A stretch of 43,006 bases of DNA, taken from positions 1-43,006 of the forward strand of contig JAGLYP010000018.1 of the NCBI GenBank assembly GCA_023132155.1, read 5' to 3'. Shown here piece after piece: positions 1-10,120 of the stretch. Position 1 is the stretch's first letter; the number at the start of each line of letters is the position of its first letter. Made by a program: the position numbers and the translations under genes. This stretch comes from Candidatus Parcubacteria bacterium (GTDB lineage Bacteria > Patescibacteriota > Patescibacteriia > Patescibacteriales > UBA12075). The notes beneath the pieces were generated by a model, which made no database searches, was not told the DNA's origin, and worked only from the letters and a program-made list of their open reading frames with translations.

Positions 1-115
1 AATAACTAATATTAGTGTTTGCTTAAAGTTAATTAAGGTTTATTATTTTGAAGTGTGTAAGTCTTGTATTTAAAATTCAAAAAAGCGTTTATTTGGAGGA
101 AAACGAAAAAAAAGT

Positions 116-1417
116 ATGCAAAGATTATATAAGTTTTTTTCTTGTTTAAGTATTTTATTAATTGGTTTGATTTTTTTTGTTACAGCTGTTAATGCCGGCG
201 CTGATGTTAAAAAACCGATAATTGTATCAATAAATCAAAATGGCGCGCATATTAGCCGTCCTTTGATTACCGGTTTAACTTCGGCAAATACGGAGGTGCT
301 AATTTATGTGGATGGCGAATATGACGGCAATGCTCAAATTAATATTGAGCAAACAGGAACTGATAATTTTTATTATCAGATAAAACAAGAATTGCGCGAA
401 GGTACGCATACGGTAAGCGCGCTAGCCAAAGATAAAACATCTTTAAGATTGTCGGAATTTTCATTGTTTGAAACTTTTACAATTAAATCATTGCCGGCGC
501 CGACTTTAATAGAGCCTGATGAAAACACGGTAACCGGAAAAGTAAAGCCAGTTATAACGGGTTTAACCGTTAACAATACCTTTGTCCATATATTTGTGGA
601 CGGAAGGCATAATGGTAAAACCGAAATTTTAAAGCATCTGAGCGGAACCGCGAATTTTAGCTATAAGCCGTTTTTGAATTTAACAACCGGCTGGCATACT
701 GTTTGGGCGCGAGCCGAGGACGCAAGCGGCAGAGTAAGTTCGGCTTCAAAGGTTTTGCGTTTTTATATTGAAAGTCCGCTGCCGGCGCCAATTGTAATTA
801 AAGTTGATCCGCGCGGCTCAAAGTATAATCGGCCGTTTATAACCGGCTTAAGCAAAAATAATACCAAGATAAGAATTTTTATTGATCGCCAATTAAACGG
901 CGAATTCTTAGTTGCCAACCATCCGTCCGGTACCGCAAACTTTTCCTATTTGCCTTTTTTAGAGTTAAGACCCGGACGGCATATAATTTACGCGACCGCG
1001 CTTGATACGCGCGGCAAAGAGAGCCTTTGGTCTAATATTGTTTATTATAATGTTATCGGAGCGCGGTTGGCGGTTAAAGATATATTGGAAGAACCCGCCG
1101 ACGCTGAAGCCATGGAGGATAAGGATGAAATAAGTATAATTGATTTAGGAGAGAAAATAAACGATATTGGAGAGAAAGCGATTGATTCCGGGAGCGCGAC
1201 AGTCAGTCCTGACTTGAAAGATATTTTAAATTTTGACCGGTCTACCGGTACTGAAGAGGGTGGTTTAATGGATGAAAGCCAAGAACAACAGGCAAAATTA
1301 AAATTAAATTTAATAATATTCATTATTTTCTTGTTCGCGGTAATCGGCTGGATATTTTGGGTGAATCGGGAGTTAATTAAAGAAAAACGAGAACAGAATA
1401 AACAGGATAAAAAATAA
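116..1417 (+). CDS. Secreted/membrane-anchored protein with three Ig-like (bacterial Ig-type) repeats and a C-terminal TM helix
   Basis: ORF 433 aa; N-terminal signal-like helix; three repeats of the pattern PVITGLTxxNTxVxIFVDGxxNG...SGTANFSYxPFLxL; C-terminal hydrophobic segment LNLIIFIIFLFAVIGWIFWV. Confidence 0.8.
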   Translation: MQRLYKFFSCLSILLIGLIFFVTAVNAGADVKKPIIVSINQNGAHISRPLITGLTSANTEVLIYVDGEYDGNAQINIEQTGTDNFYYQIKQELREGTHTVSALAKDKTSLRLSEFSLFETFTIKSLPAPTLIEPDENTVTGKVKPVITGLTVNNTFVHIFVDGRHNGKTEILKHLSGTANFSYKPFLNLTTGWHTVWARAEDASGRVSSASKVLRFYIESPLPAPIVIKVDPRGSKYNRPFITGLSKNNTKIRIFIDRQLNGEFLVANHPSGTANFSYLPFLELRPGRHIIYATALDTRGKESLWSNIVYYNVIGARLAVKDILEEPADAEAMEDKDEISIIDLGEKINDIGEKAIDSGSATVSPDLKDILNFDRSTGTEEGGLMDESQEQQAKLKLNLIIFIIFLFAVIGWIFWVNRELIKEKREQNKQDKK

Positions 1418-1481
1418 AGTGTATAAGATTTATATATTTTCTTTTAGTTTCGCGAGAGGCTAAACAACCCCTTTTTTCGCA

Positions 1482-1528
1482 AAAAAATCCCTTTTTTGAG
1501 ATTAACTTGAAAAAGGGATTTTTATTTT
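1482..1528 (+). terminator. Rho-independent terminator after the Ig-repeat gene
   Basis: AAAAATCCCTTTTTT ... GAAAAAGGGATTTTTATTTT inverted repeat followed by T-rich tract. Confidence 0.75.
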
Positions 1529-1604
1529 GACATTGTTTTGCCAAGAGTTTACAAATTTTACGAATAGCATTAAAATATAGTAAAAGAATTAGTAAAAAGA
1601 GTAC

Positions 1605-2855
1605 ATGAAAAAAGTATTATTTATTATAAGTTTTTTTATTTTTGGCTTTAGTCCGTTTTTCGCGCATAGCCAATTGCAGGATGAAATTAATCTTTATTTT
1701 TTTTATGGCGATGGCTGTCCTCACTGCAATAAAGAAGATGTTTTTTTAAAAAAATTGGAACAAAAAAATGAGAATATTGAAATTTTTCGCTATGAAACAT
1801 GGAATAATAAAGAAAATCAAGAATTTTTAGTTAAACTTGGGAAAGAACTAAACATCGTTATTCGCGGCGTTCCAATGTTAATAATCGGCGACAAGGCTAT
1901 TACCGGTTATTATAATGAGGAAGTTACAGGCAGAAAAATTAAGAATATAATTAATGAATATACGCAAACAGAATGTAATGATATAGCGGCTTCAGTTATT
2001 AATGGAGATAATATTCTTCAAACTTGTATTCACAATTGCGAAGAAGGCGATGAAGAATGCTTGCGTAATTGCGGCTGCGGCACGGATGTTAAAATTAATG
2101 AAAATACTGCTATGGTGGCGGTTCCTTTATTAGGTGAAATTAATCCGCAAAAATTTTCTTTGCCGGTATTAACAATTATCATGGCGGCAATTGACGGTTT
2201 TAATCCCTGCGCGATGTGGGTGCTTTTGTTTTTGATAAATTTGCTTTTAAATGTAAAAAGCAAATTCAAAATGTGGACGCTTGGTTCAGCTTTTATAATT
2301 TCGTCCGCGGCTGTTTATTATTTATTTTTAGCCGCTTGGCTGAATGTCGTTTTGTTTATGGGTTTTGTTTTTTGGATTCGTCTGTTGATTGCGGGGGTAG
2401 CGGTTTTTAGCGGAGCGTATCATTTGCGGGATTATTTTAAAAATCATAATCAGGGCTGTAAAGTAACCGGAGCTAAAAGCCGGCAAAGGGTTTTTAAAAA
2501 TTTGCGCAGAGTTGTTTTGGAGGAAAAATTTATTTTTTCTTTGCTTGGAATAATAATTTTAGCTTGTCTGGTTAACATGGTTGAGCTTTTGTGTTCCGCC
2601 GGCATTCCGGCGGTTTATGTGCCGATTTTAACTTTGGCCAATTTGCCTTCTTGGCAATTTTACGCTTATTTATTTTTATATGTTTTAGTGTTTTTATTTG
2701 ATGATTTAATTATATTTTTTGTAGCCATGAAGACTTTGCGCTTGAAAGCGTCTGATTCAAGATACACGCGTTATTCCGGCTTGGTCGGCGGGGTAATCCT
2801 TGTCGTAATCGGCTTGTTATTAATATTCAAGCCCGGTTGGCTGATGTTTGGATAG
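1605..2855 (+). CDS. Thioredoxin/glutaredoxin-like domain fused to a DsbD/CcdA-like membrane domain
   Basis: Signal peptide, FFYGDGCPHCNKE redox motif, Cys-rich linker, then multiple TM helices with DGFNPCAMW. Confidence 0.75.
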   Translation: MKKVLFIISFFIFGFSPFFAHSQLQDEINLYFFYGDGCPHCNKEDVFLKKLEQKNENIEIFRYETWNNKENQEFLVKLGKELNIVIRGVPMLIIGDKAITGYYNEEVTGRKIKNIINEYTQTECNDIAASVINGDNILQTCIHNCEEGDEECLRNCGCGTDVKINENTAMVAVPLLGEINPQKFSLPVLTIIMAAIDGFNPCAMWVLLFLINLLLNVKSKFKMWTLGSAFIISSAAVYYLFLAAWLNVVLFMGFVFWIRLLIAGVAVFSGAYHLRDYFKNHNQGCKVTGAKSRQRVFKNLRRVVLEEKFIFSLLGIIILACLVNMVELLCSAGIPAVYVPILTLANLPSWQFYAYLFLYVLVFLFDDLIIFFVAMKTLRLKASDSRYTRYSGLVGGVILVVIGLLLIFKPGWLMFG

Positions 2856-2881
2856 ACGGATTTATTTGTTTTTTTTGATGA

Positions 2882-3003
2882 GCAGCTTAAGGGACTGAAC
2901 CCCTCCGCGTTTAACTTTTATTTTATATTAGTGGCTGTATGAAAGTACTGATATGGGATTAAATTTGACCGTGCAGGGGTTTAGTTCCTTTTTTCATAGC
3001 TGC
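2882..3003. repeat. Extended imperfect hairpin / possible structured RNA or MITE-like element
   Basis: Nested complementary segments: GCAGCT/AGCTGC (2882-2887/2998-3003), AAGGGACTGAACCCCT/AGGGGTTTAGTTCCTT (2889-2904/2975-2990, two G-U), CGCG/CGTG (2906-2909/2970-2973), ATTTTATATTAGT/ACTGATATGGGAT (2920-2932/2947-2959). Confidence 0.6.
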
Positions 3004-3069
3004 AAAGACGGGGAATCGGCAAAAATATGCTATAATTAAAGAGTATTAAATAAAAATTGAAAATAAGTT

Positions 3070-4590
3070 ATGTCTTCAAAAGTCTTGTCAGCCGCGGTGA
3101 TTGGATTGGACGCGGAGATTGTTGAAGTTGAAGCTGATACCACGTCGGGCCAGCTTGGGACTTTCGCTGTTGTCGGCTTGCCTGACGCGGCTGTGTCGGA
3201 ATCGCGCGAAAGAGTGCGGACCGCGATTAATAATTCAGATTTTCCTTTTCCAAGGCGCAAAGTCGTTATTAATCTTGCTCCGGCGGATTTGCGAAAATAC
3301 GGCCCCAGTTACGACTTACCGATCGCGGTAAGTATTTTATTGTTGAAAGGTTTGATAATTTCAAAATTGGATTTTAAAAAAGCAATGTTTGCCGGCGAAT
3401 TGGCGCTAAACGGCTCACTCAGGCCGATACGCGGAATATTGCCGATTGCGATTAAGGCCTCGGAGGAGGGAATGAAATATTTATTTGTACCGAAAGAAAA
3501 CGCGCGCGAAGCTAAGCTTGTAAAAAATATTGAAGTAATTCCCGTAGAAAATATTAAACAGTTAATTTCGCATTTAGACGATAAGGAAAAAATAGAAGCG
3601 GCCAAGACAAGCGAATTTGATTTTCGCAACCAAAAAATTCAATTTGATATGGCGCATATCCGCGGACAAGAGCATGTAAAAAGAGCAATGGAAATATCCG
3701 CGGCAGGCGCGCACAATATGATGATGAGCGGTCCTCCGGGTTCGGGTAAGACTTTGATAGCCAGAACAATGCCTTCAATTTTGCCGAATTTAAAATTAAA
3801 AGAGGCTTTGGAAATTACGAAAATATACAGCGTGTCCGGCGAGTTAAATTCTAGCGAGTCATTGGTTACCAGCCGCCCTTTTCGTTCGCCGCATCATACA
3901 GCCTCCGGCGCTGCTTTGGTGGGCGGCGGCGCTTGGCCGCGTCCCGGAGAAATTTCCTTAGCTCATCGCGGAGTTTTGTTTTTAGATGAATTCGGCGAGT
4001 TTCCACGATCAATTTTGGAAAATTTGCGCCAGCCATTGGAGGATGGCATTATTCATATCAGCAGGGCGGCCGGAAATTTAAGTTTTCCGGCAAAATTTAT
4101 TTTAGTGGCGGCAATGAATCCTTGTCCTTGCGGTTATTTGGGCGATAAGAAAAAAAATTGCATTTGCTCGCAAACACAGATTATGAATTATAAAAAGAAA
4201 ATTTCCGGACCGATTATTGACCGCATTGATATTCATATTGAAGTGCCGCGCGTAAAATTTGAAAAATTATCAGAAGTCGCGAGGGGTGAAAAATCAACGG
4301 GCATAAAAATAAGGACGGAAAAAGCGCGGGAAATACAAAAACAAAGATTTAAAAATACTGAAATTTTAACTAATTCGGAAATGAGTTCGGAGGCGGTAAA
4401 ACAATTTTGCCAAATTGACAGCAGTTCAAAGCAACTTTTAAAAAACGCGGTTGAGCAAATGCATTTATCGGCTCGCGCCTATTTCCGCGTTTTAAAGCTT
4501 GCCCGCACAATCGCGGATTTAACGGAAGAAGAACAGATAAAAACCGCGCATATCGCCGAAGCCTTGCAGTATCGGCCGAAAGACACATAA
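3070..4590 (+). CDS. comM: YifB/ComM family Mg-chelatase-like AAA+ ATPase
   Basis: 506 aa; N-terminal Lon-like ChlI fold (VVGLPDAAVSESRERVRTAI), Walker A GPPGSGKT, FLDEFGEFPRSILENLRQPLEDG. Confidence 0.93.
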   Translation: MSSKVLSAAVIGLDAEIVEVEADTTSGQLGTFAVVGLPDAAVSESRERVRTAINNSDFPFPRRKVVINLAPADLRKYGPSYDLPIAVSILLLKGLIISKLDFKKAMFAGELALNGSLRPIRGILPIAIKASEEGMKYLFVPKENAREAKLVKNIEVIPVENIKQLISHLDDKEKIEAAKTSEFDFRNQKIQFDMAHIRGQEHVKRAMEISAAGAHNMMMSGPPGSGKTLIARTMPSILPNLKLKEALEITKIYSVSGELNSSESLVTSRPFRSPHHTASGAALVGGGAWPRPGEISLAHRGVLFLDEFGEFPRSILENLRQPLEDGIIHISRAAGNLSFPAKFILVAAMNPCPCGYLGDKKKNCICSQTQIMNYKKKISGPIIDRIDIHIEVPRVKFEKLSEVARGEKSTGIKIRTEKAREIQKQRFKNTEILTNSEMSSEAVKQFCQIDSSSKQLLKNAVEQMHLSARAYFRVLKLARTIADLTEEEQIKTAHIAEALQYRPKDT

Positions 4591-4656
4591 CATGCAACAC
4601 ATACCACACATCACATATCAAATTTATATTATATGATGCGTGCTGTGTGTTGCGTG
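4591..4656. repeat. Imperfect palindrome made of CACA/TGTG-rich simple sequence, downstream of comM
   Basis: CATGCAACACATACCACACATCACATAT versus ATATGATGCGTGCTGTGTGTTGCGTG pair with a few mismatches/wobbles. Confidence 0.5.
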
Positions 4657-4761
4657 ATGCGTGATTTGTGTTATAATATAAGCAAATTACAAGTTATGCC
4701 CAAAGGGCACTAACAGTAGTCGGGAATATTCAAATTCCTTGACTATAAATTATTATCATCT

Positions 4762-6219
4762 ATGCCTAAAAAAATAATAATTTTATTTACATTAATAACA
4801 ACGCTTTTTTTTATGGCCGGCTGCGGTTTAAGCGGAGTTGACAGCTCTGTAAAAAGATATATCAGGCCGGTTACTTTGAATTATTGGCGCGTTTGGGACG
4901 GTCCGGATGACTTTGGGGAAATAATTAACGCTTATACGCGCGCGCATCCTTTTGTTAAAATCAATTATCGCAAATTGCGCTATGAAGAATATGAGCAGGC
5001 TTTAATTGAGGCTTTCGCTACTGACAGAGGACCGGATATCTTTTCTATTCATAATACTTGGACAAGAAAATACCAAGAAAAAGGCCTGATCGCCCCTATG
5101 CCGGCAAATGTAAAAATGGCTTTCCCGTTTGTTAAAGGCAGTATTAAAAAAGAAGTAAAATGGGAATTAAAAAATTCGCCAATGCCGGTTACTCATAAAA
5201 TTAAAAGTGAATTTGTGGATGTAGTTTATGGCGATATAGTTATAATGTCGCGGGATAGCGATGGCCAGTATAAAGAAAATATTTTTGCCCTGCCTTTGTC
5301 AGTTGATACCTTGGCTATGTATTATAACAAAGACTTGTTTAATAATGCCGGAATTATATCCGCCCCTGAATATTGGAATCGCGAGTTTCAGCAGGATATT
5401 AAAAAATTGACCAAGCAGAATAATAAAGGAGAGATTGTCCAATCCGGCGCGGCTTTGGGAGGGAGTGATAATATTGAAAGATTTACGGATATTTTAGCTT
5501 TATTAATGATGCAAAGCGGCGCGGAAATGATGAATAAAAAACAAGTTACTTTTCATCAAATTCCGGGCTCTTTTGTTGACAAAAGCTATAATCCGGGCAT
5601 TGACGCTTTGCGCTTTTATTCGGATTTTTCTAATCCGGCTAAAGAGGTTTATAGCTGGAACAGCGCTTTGCAAAATTCTTTGGATATGTTTATTAATAAT
5701 AAGCTGGCAATTATGTTCGGCTATTCCTATATGCTTCCCGAGATAAAAGCGCGCGCGCCAAAATTAAATTTCGCGCTTGCGTCAATGCCGCAAATTGAAG
5801 GCGATTCTTTTGACGTTAATTTCGCGAATTATTGGGTGGAGGCTGTTTCCAGTAAAATTTTAACTAATGCCGATAATATTGCCCAAGGCAGCGGCTATGC
5901 CAAGCAAAAACTTAATACAGCATGGGATTTTGTTCGTTTTGCCGCTGAGGCTAAATATGTTAAAACTTATTTGGATAAAACAGGAAAACCAACCGCCAGA
6001 CGCTCATTAATCAAAGAACAGAGTGAAAATCCGGAATTGGCGGTTTTTGCCGATCAGCTTTTAACCGCGAAAAGCTGGTATAAGGGCGGCGATTCCAATG
6101 CTATGGAATTAATTTTTAAAGAAATGATAGATAGCGTAATTACCGGACAAGTTGAATTGCAAAAAGCGATATATTTGGCGGCCAGCAAAATACAGCAGAC
6201 GGTGAATACTTTTGATTAG
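4762..6219 (+). CDS. Extracellular solute-binding lipoprotein (ABC sugar-type)
   Basis: Lipobox-like LFFMAGCG; LNYWRVWDGPDDFGEIINAYTRAHPFVKINY, DIFSIHNTW, ALPLSVDTLAMYYNKDLF; no permease genes adjacent. Confidence 0.85.
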   Translation: MPKKIIILFTLITTLFFMAGCGLSGVDSSVKRYIRPVTLNYWRVWDGPDDFGEIINAYTRAHPFVKINYRKLRYEEYEQALIEAFATDRGPDIFSIHNTWTRKYQEKGLIAPMPANVKMAFPFVKGSIKKEVKWELKNSPMPVTHKIKSEFVDVVYGDIVIMSRDSDGQYKENIFALPLSVDTLAMYYNKDLFNNAGIISAPEYWNREFQQDIKKLTKQNNKGEIVQSGAALGGSDNIERFTDILALLMMQSGAEMMNKKQVTFHQIPGSFVDKSYNPGIDALRFYSDFSNPAKEVYSWNSALQNSLDMFINNKLAIMFGYSYMLPEIKARAPKLNFALASMPQIEGDSFDVNFANYWVEAVSSKILTNADNIAQGSGYAKQKLNTAWDFVRFAAEAKYVKTYLDKTGKPTARRSLIKEQSENPELAVFADQLLTAKSWYKGGDSNAMELIFKEMIDSVITGQVELQKAIYLAASKIQQTVNTFD

Positions 6220-6265
6220 TATTAAGTATTTAGTATTAGGTGTCTAGCATTTAAACACTTTATTT

Positions 6266-6718
6266 ATGATAAAAAAAATATTAAATTGTTGTATTGTTGT
6301 ATTGTTATTTGTTTTGGTTTCGTTTCCGAATATGGTTTTGGCGCAAGATACGGTGATGTCCGGAAGCGGCGGGGAGCATAGTTGTCCCTGCCCTGAAGGC
6401 GCAAGTGATGCTTGCAAGCAATATTGCGGTGATTATGAAGTAAATGATTTTCTTTCTCTTGGTGTTCACGTATCTAATATTATTCTCGGTATAGTCGGTT
6501 CATTGGCTTTGCTCGCTTTTGTCGCGGGCGGGCTTATGTTTTTGGCTTCAGGCGGAAACAAAACTTTGATAGACCGCGGGAAGGCCACGATTATCGGCGC
6601 GGTGATCGGCTTGGTAATAGTTTTTGCCAGTTATACGATAATCAGTTTCGCGGCGGATGCTATGGGAGTTGAGGTGCCGGACAATAAAAGTATTTTCCAA
6701 ACCAGTTGGTTTAAATAA
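6266..6718 (+). CDS. Small pilin-like protein (TrbC/VirB2-like, two TM helices)
   Basis: 150 aa; signal peptide then LSLGVHVSNIILGIVGSLALLAFVAGGLMFLASGGN and a second TM helix. Confidence 0.65.
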   Translation: MIKKILNCCIVVLLFVLVSFPNMVLAQDTVMSGSGGEHSCPCPEGASDACKQYCGDYEVNDFLSLGVHVSNIILGIVGSLALLAFVAGGLMFLASGGNKTLIDRGKATIIGAVIGLVIVFASYTIISFAADAMGVEVPDNKSIFQTSWFK

Positions 6719-6728
6719 TTAAAAACCA

Positions 6729-6774
6729 AGCGCCTAAAGCCCCGCTCTTCGCGAAGGGCGGGGCTTTAGGCGCT
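6729..6774. repeat. GC-rich 46-nt palindrome, copy 1
   Basis: AGCGCCTAAAGCCCCGC-T-CTTCGCGAAG-G-GCGGGGCTTTAGGCGCT; second copy at 41167-41212. Confidence 0.9.
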
Positions 6775-6805
6775 ACGCGTTTGGCGTTTTTATAATTGAT
6801 TTAAC

Positions 6806-7486
6806 ATGAACAATTTTAAAATAAATAAAATATCTCTAAATAGTGAAACCTTGGGGCAGCAGCTAAAAAGGGAAAGAGAGGAAAAAAAGATAAGTTTGGA
6901 AAAAATTGCCGATGATTTAAAAATAAATAAAAAATATTTAAGCGCGCTAGAAAACGGGCGCATAAAAGATTTGCCAGCCGGTGTTTACGCGAGAAATTAT
7001 TTTAAAGCTTATACCGAATACTTAAATTTAAATACTGATGAAATTTTAAAGCAATATGAAGAAGAATATGAGGGCAAACCGGCTAAAAACAAAAAAAATC
7101 TTTTCATTCAAAAAGTTACAAAAGCGCGATATTTTTTTAGCATACCCAAAGTTTTTAAAATTACCGCTATTTTATTTGTAATTTTTATTTGTATAATTTA
7201 TATAGGTTTTTATTTAAATAATTTAATTTCACCTCCAAAATTAATAATATTCAGCCCTGAAACCGATGTTAATATTAACAAAAACAAAATTGAGATTAAA
7301 GGGCAAGTTGAGAATGACGCTAATATTAAAATAAACGGTAAAGACGTGCTGGCCGGTAAAGACGGTTTTTTTTCCGAGGTTATTTTTTTAAAAAAAGGCC
7401 TTAATATGGTGCTGATTGAAGCTCAAAAAAAATACAGTAAAAAAAATGAGATTATAAGGAATATTTTGGTTAATTTAGAAGAATAG
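6806..7486 (+). CDS. RodZ-like helix-turn-helix membrane protein
   Basis: N-terminal HTH LGQQLKREREEKKISLEKIADDLKINKKYLSALE, central TM helix, C-terminal beta-rich domain. Confidence 0.75.
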   Translation: MNNFKINKISLNSETLGQQLKREREEKKISLEKIADDLKINKKYLSALENGRIKDLPAGVYARNYFKAYTEYLNLNTDEILKQYEEEYEGKPAKNKKNLFIQKVTKARYFFSIPKVFKITAILFVIFICIIYIGFYLNNLISPPKLIIFSPETDVNINKNKIEIKGQVENDANIKINGKDVLAGKDGFFSEVIFLKKGLNMVLIEAQKKYSKKNEIIRNILVNLEE

Positions 7487-7584
7487 CCGGTTCTTGTTTG
7501 CTTTTTTTTCTTAAATGCGATAAAGTAATAATATATTAACAGGAGGCACTAACCCTCTTTTTTATTTGTAATAATTATAAAAAT

Positions 7585-8637
7585 ATGAGTGAAGATAAAA
7601 GTAAAAACGTAAAAAATAAAGATGAAAAAAAAGGCGAAAAAGATGAAAAATTAAGCGCGGCAATGGACGCTATGGAACAAATAAAATCAAGATTCGGCGA
7701 AGGCTCTATTATGAAATTCGGCGAAGCCAGAAAAGTGGATGTTGATGCGGTGCCAACAGGATGCCTTTCTTTGGATATTGCCCTTGGAATTAACGGCGTT
7801 CCCCGCGGCAGAGTTATTGAAATTTACGGGCCGGAAGCATCGGGTAAAACCACATTGGCTCAGCATATTATTTCCGAGGTGCAAAAATTGGGCGGCATCG
7901 CCGCTTTTGTTGATGCTGAACATGCTTTGGATCCTGATTACGCGTCTAAAATCGGGATTAATATTAAAGATATGCTTATTTCCCAGCCGGACACGGGAGA
8001 ACAAGCCTTGGAAATAGTTGAAACCTTGGTTCGTTCCAACGCGGTTGATGTAATAGTTATTGATTCAGTGGCCGCTTTGGTTCCGCAAAAAGAAATTGAA
8101 GGCGAAATGGGCGATCAGCATATGGGATTGCAAGCCAGGTTAATGAGCCAGGCGCTTAGAAAATTAACAGGAATTGTCGCCAAGACCGGAACGGTTGTAA
8201 TTTTTATCAATCAAACCCGCCACAAAATCGGCGTATTTTTCGGCAATCCGGAAGTTACTACCGGAGGCAATGCTTTAAAATTTTATTCATCAGTCAGGAT
8301 TGAAGTAAGAAGAAGCGCGCAAATCAAGCAGGGCGACAGAATAATCGGCAATCGCGTTAAAGTAAAAATCGTAAAAAATAAAGTCGCGGCGCCGTTTAAA
8401 ACTTGTGAATTTGATATAATGTACAACGAAGGCATTTCAATCGCCGGCGACTTGCTTGATGCAGGCACGGTTTATGGAGTAATTAAAAAGGCCGGAAATT
8501 CATACTCATTTGAAGAAATAAAACTCGGAGTAGGCAGGGAAGCCGCGAAAAGATTCTTGCGCGCCGATAAAAAGCTTATGAAAGAAATCAGAAAAAAAAT
8601 TATGGCGGAAGTGCAGGCAAGGGAGGTGGAGGAATAA
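7585..8637 (+). CDS. recA: Recombinase A
   Basis: 350 aa; [13 protein letters not shown] Walker [61 protein letters not shown]. Confidence 0.99.
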   Translation: MSEDKSKNVKNKDEKKGEKDEKLSAAMDAMEQIKSRFGEGSIMKFGEARKVDVDAVPTGCLSLDIALGINGVPRGRVIEIYGPEASGKTTLAQHIISEVQKLGGIAAFVDAEHALDPDYASKIGINIKDMLISQPDTGEQALEIVETLVRSNAVDVIVIDSVAALVPQKEIEGEMGDQHMGLQARLMSQALRKLTGIVAKTGTVVIFINQTRHKIGVFFGNPEVTTGGNALKFYSSVRIEVRRSAQIKQGDRIIGNRVKVKIVKNKVAAPFKTCEFDIMYNEGISIAGDLLDAGTVYGVIKKAGNSYSFEEIKLGVGREAAKRFLRADKKLMKEIRKKIMAEVQAREVEE

Positions 8638-8679
8638 TATAATTTTTGATTTCAGATTTATGATTTCAGATTTTTGGTA

Positions 8680-8717
8680 TAAAAAAATATCGGATTTAAA
8701 CTCCGATGTTTTTTACT
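8680..8717. terminator. Bidirectional terminator between recA and efp
   Basis: A-rich tract + ATCGGA TTTAAAC TCCGAT + TGTTTTTT. Confidence 0.7.
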
Positions 8718-8756
8718 TTTACATCATAAATCTAAAATCATAAATCGTAAATTTGC

Positions 8757-9314
8757 CTAGATTCTCTCCACATACTCCCCAGTCTCCGTATTAATGCGAA
8801 TAACATCTCCCTCGTTTACAAATAACGGCGCGGTAATAGTTGCCCCGCCTTCCAGTTCAACTTGTTTTGTAACATTGCCGGCTGAATTTCCTTTGACTCC
8901 CGGAGGGGCTGATATAACTTTAAGCTCAATTTTAACCGGCAAATCTATCGCAACGGGATTTCCGTTAAAATAAAGCACATCAACATCTACGCCTTCTTTT
9001 AAAAATCTAGCCTTCTCTCCAACGGCTTCCAAGGAAATTTCAAACTGCTCATAAGACGCGTTATCCATTAAATAAACATTGGCTTCGTCTTTGTACATGT
9101 AGTTGGCTTTTTTCTTTTCAATGTTGGCCTCTTCCGCTTTATCATTTCCCTGAAAAGTCTTGTTTAGAGCGCTGCCTGTAATCAAATTTTTTAATTTAAC
9201 TTTCAAAACAGCTCCTCCTCGTCCCATTTTATGATGGTCTGCCCCGACAATTAAATAAGGTTCTTTGTTAACCTCAATAATTTTGCCAAGTTTTATTTCG
9301 TTTAGGTTTAACAT
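8757..9314 (-). CDS. efp: Translation elongation factor P
   Basis: 185 aa; LNEIKLGKIIEVNKEPYLIVGADHHKMGRGGAVLKVKLKNL and conserved C-terminal GDVIRINTETGEYVERI. Confidence 0.96.
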   Translation of the reverse strand: MLNLNEIKLGKIIEVNKEPYLIVGADHHKMGRGGAVLKVKLKNLITGSALNKTFQGNDKAEEANIEKKKANYMYKDEANVYLMDNASYEQFEISLEAVGEKARFLKEGVDVDVLYFNGNPVAIDLPVKIELKVISAPPGVKGNSAGNVTKQVELEGGATITAPLFVNEGDVIRINTETGEYVERI

Positions 9315-9330
9315 AAAATATTGCTAAAGT

Positions 9331-9552
9331 TTATCTTATATACGGAAGCAAGGCCATAACACGCGCGTTTTTAATGGCAAGCGCGAGTTTTCTTTGATGC
9401 TTGGAGCAAAGACCTGTTTTTTTTCTTGGAAAAATCTTTTTGTAAGTGTTAATAAAATTACGCAAAGTGCGAATATCTTTGTAATCAACTTCTTTGATTC
9501 CGTTTTCGCAAAAATAACAAGTCTTTTTTGTTTCAATTTGGTTATTGTTCAT
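9331..9552 (-). CDS. rpsR: 30S ribosomal protein S18
   Basis: CYFCENGIKEVDYKDIRTLRNFINTYKKIFPRKKTGLCSKHQRKLALAIKNARVMALLPYI. Confidence 0.97.
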   Translation of the reverse strand: MNNNQIETKKTCYFCENGIKEVDYKDIRTLRNFINTYKKIFPRKKTGLCSKHQRKLALAIKNARVMALLPYIR

Positions 9553-9570
9553 ATTTTCTAAAATTATTTA

Positions 9571-10041
9571 TTAAAAAGGGATATTTTCTACTTTAATTTC
9601 GTCTTCTTCCGGTTGTTGATTGCCCGCGAGTTCGTTGCTTTCTACTGTCGGTTCATTGCTTTCGCTTGGCGCGGGCGGCGCCTCGGAGGGAAAAGAACCG
9701 CCACCGGTACTGCCGATTCTATCAAGCATAATCATATTGTCGGCGACAATTTCAGTGCGATAGCGTTTAACACCATCTTGTCCAACCCAGTCTCTGGTTT
9801 GCAGGCGGCCTTCAATATATATTTTTGCTCCCTTTTTAAGGTATTGCCCGCAAATTTCCGCTAACCTTCTCCACGCGACAATGTTGTGAAACTCAACTCT
9901 TTCTTGTTTTTGTCCGGCTTGATCAGTCCATATTTGATTAGTAGCAACGCTAAATGACGCTACCGGCGTTCCATTGGGAGTGTTTCTTAATTCCGGGTCG
10001 CGGGTCAAATTTCCGATAATCATTGCTTTATTAAGATTCAT
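9571..10041 (-). CDS. ssb: Single-stranded DNA-binding protein
   Basis: [35 protein letters not shown]; acidic C-terminal tail [10 protein letters not shown]. Confidence 0.97.
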   Translation of the reverse strand: MNLNKAMIIGNLTRDPELRNTPNGTPVASFSVATNQIWTDQAGQKQERVEFHNIVAWRRLAEICGQYLKKGAKIYIEGRLQTRDWVGQDGVKRYRTEIVADNMIMLDRIGSTGGGSFPSEAPPAPSESNEPTVESNELAGNQQPEEDEIKVENIPF

Positions 10042-10120
10042 AAATTTGTTTGCCGCGCATCATTTTTAAAATGATACGCCGGCTAATTAGTTATTAAAGA
10101 TATTTTTATTAAAAAATTTT

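Noticed and set aside
9336-9536. 66-aa ORF on the minus strand
   Set aside because: Out-of-frame overlap entirely inside rpsR.
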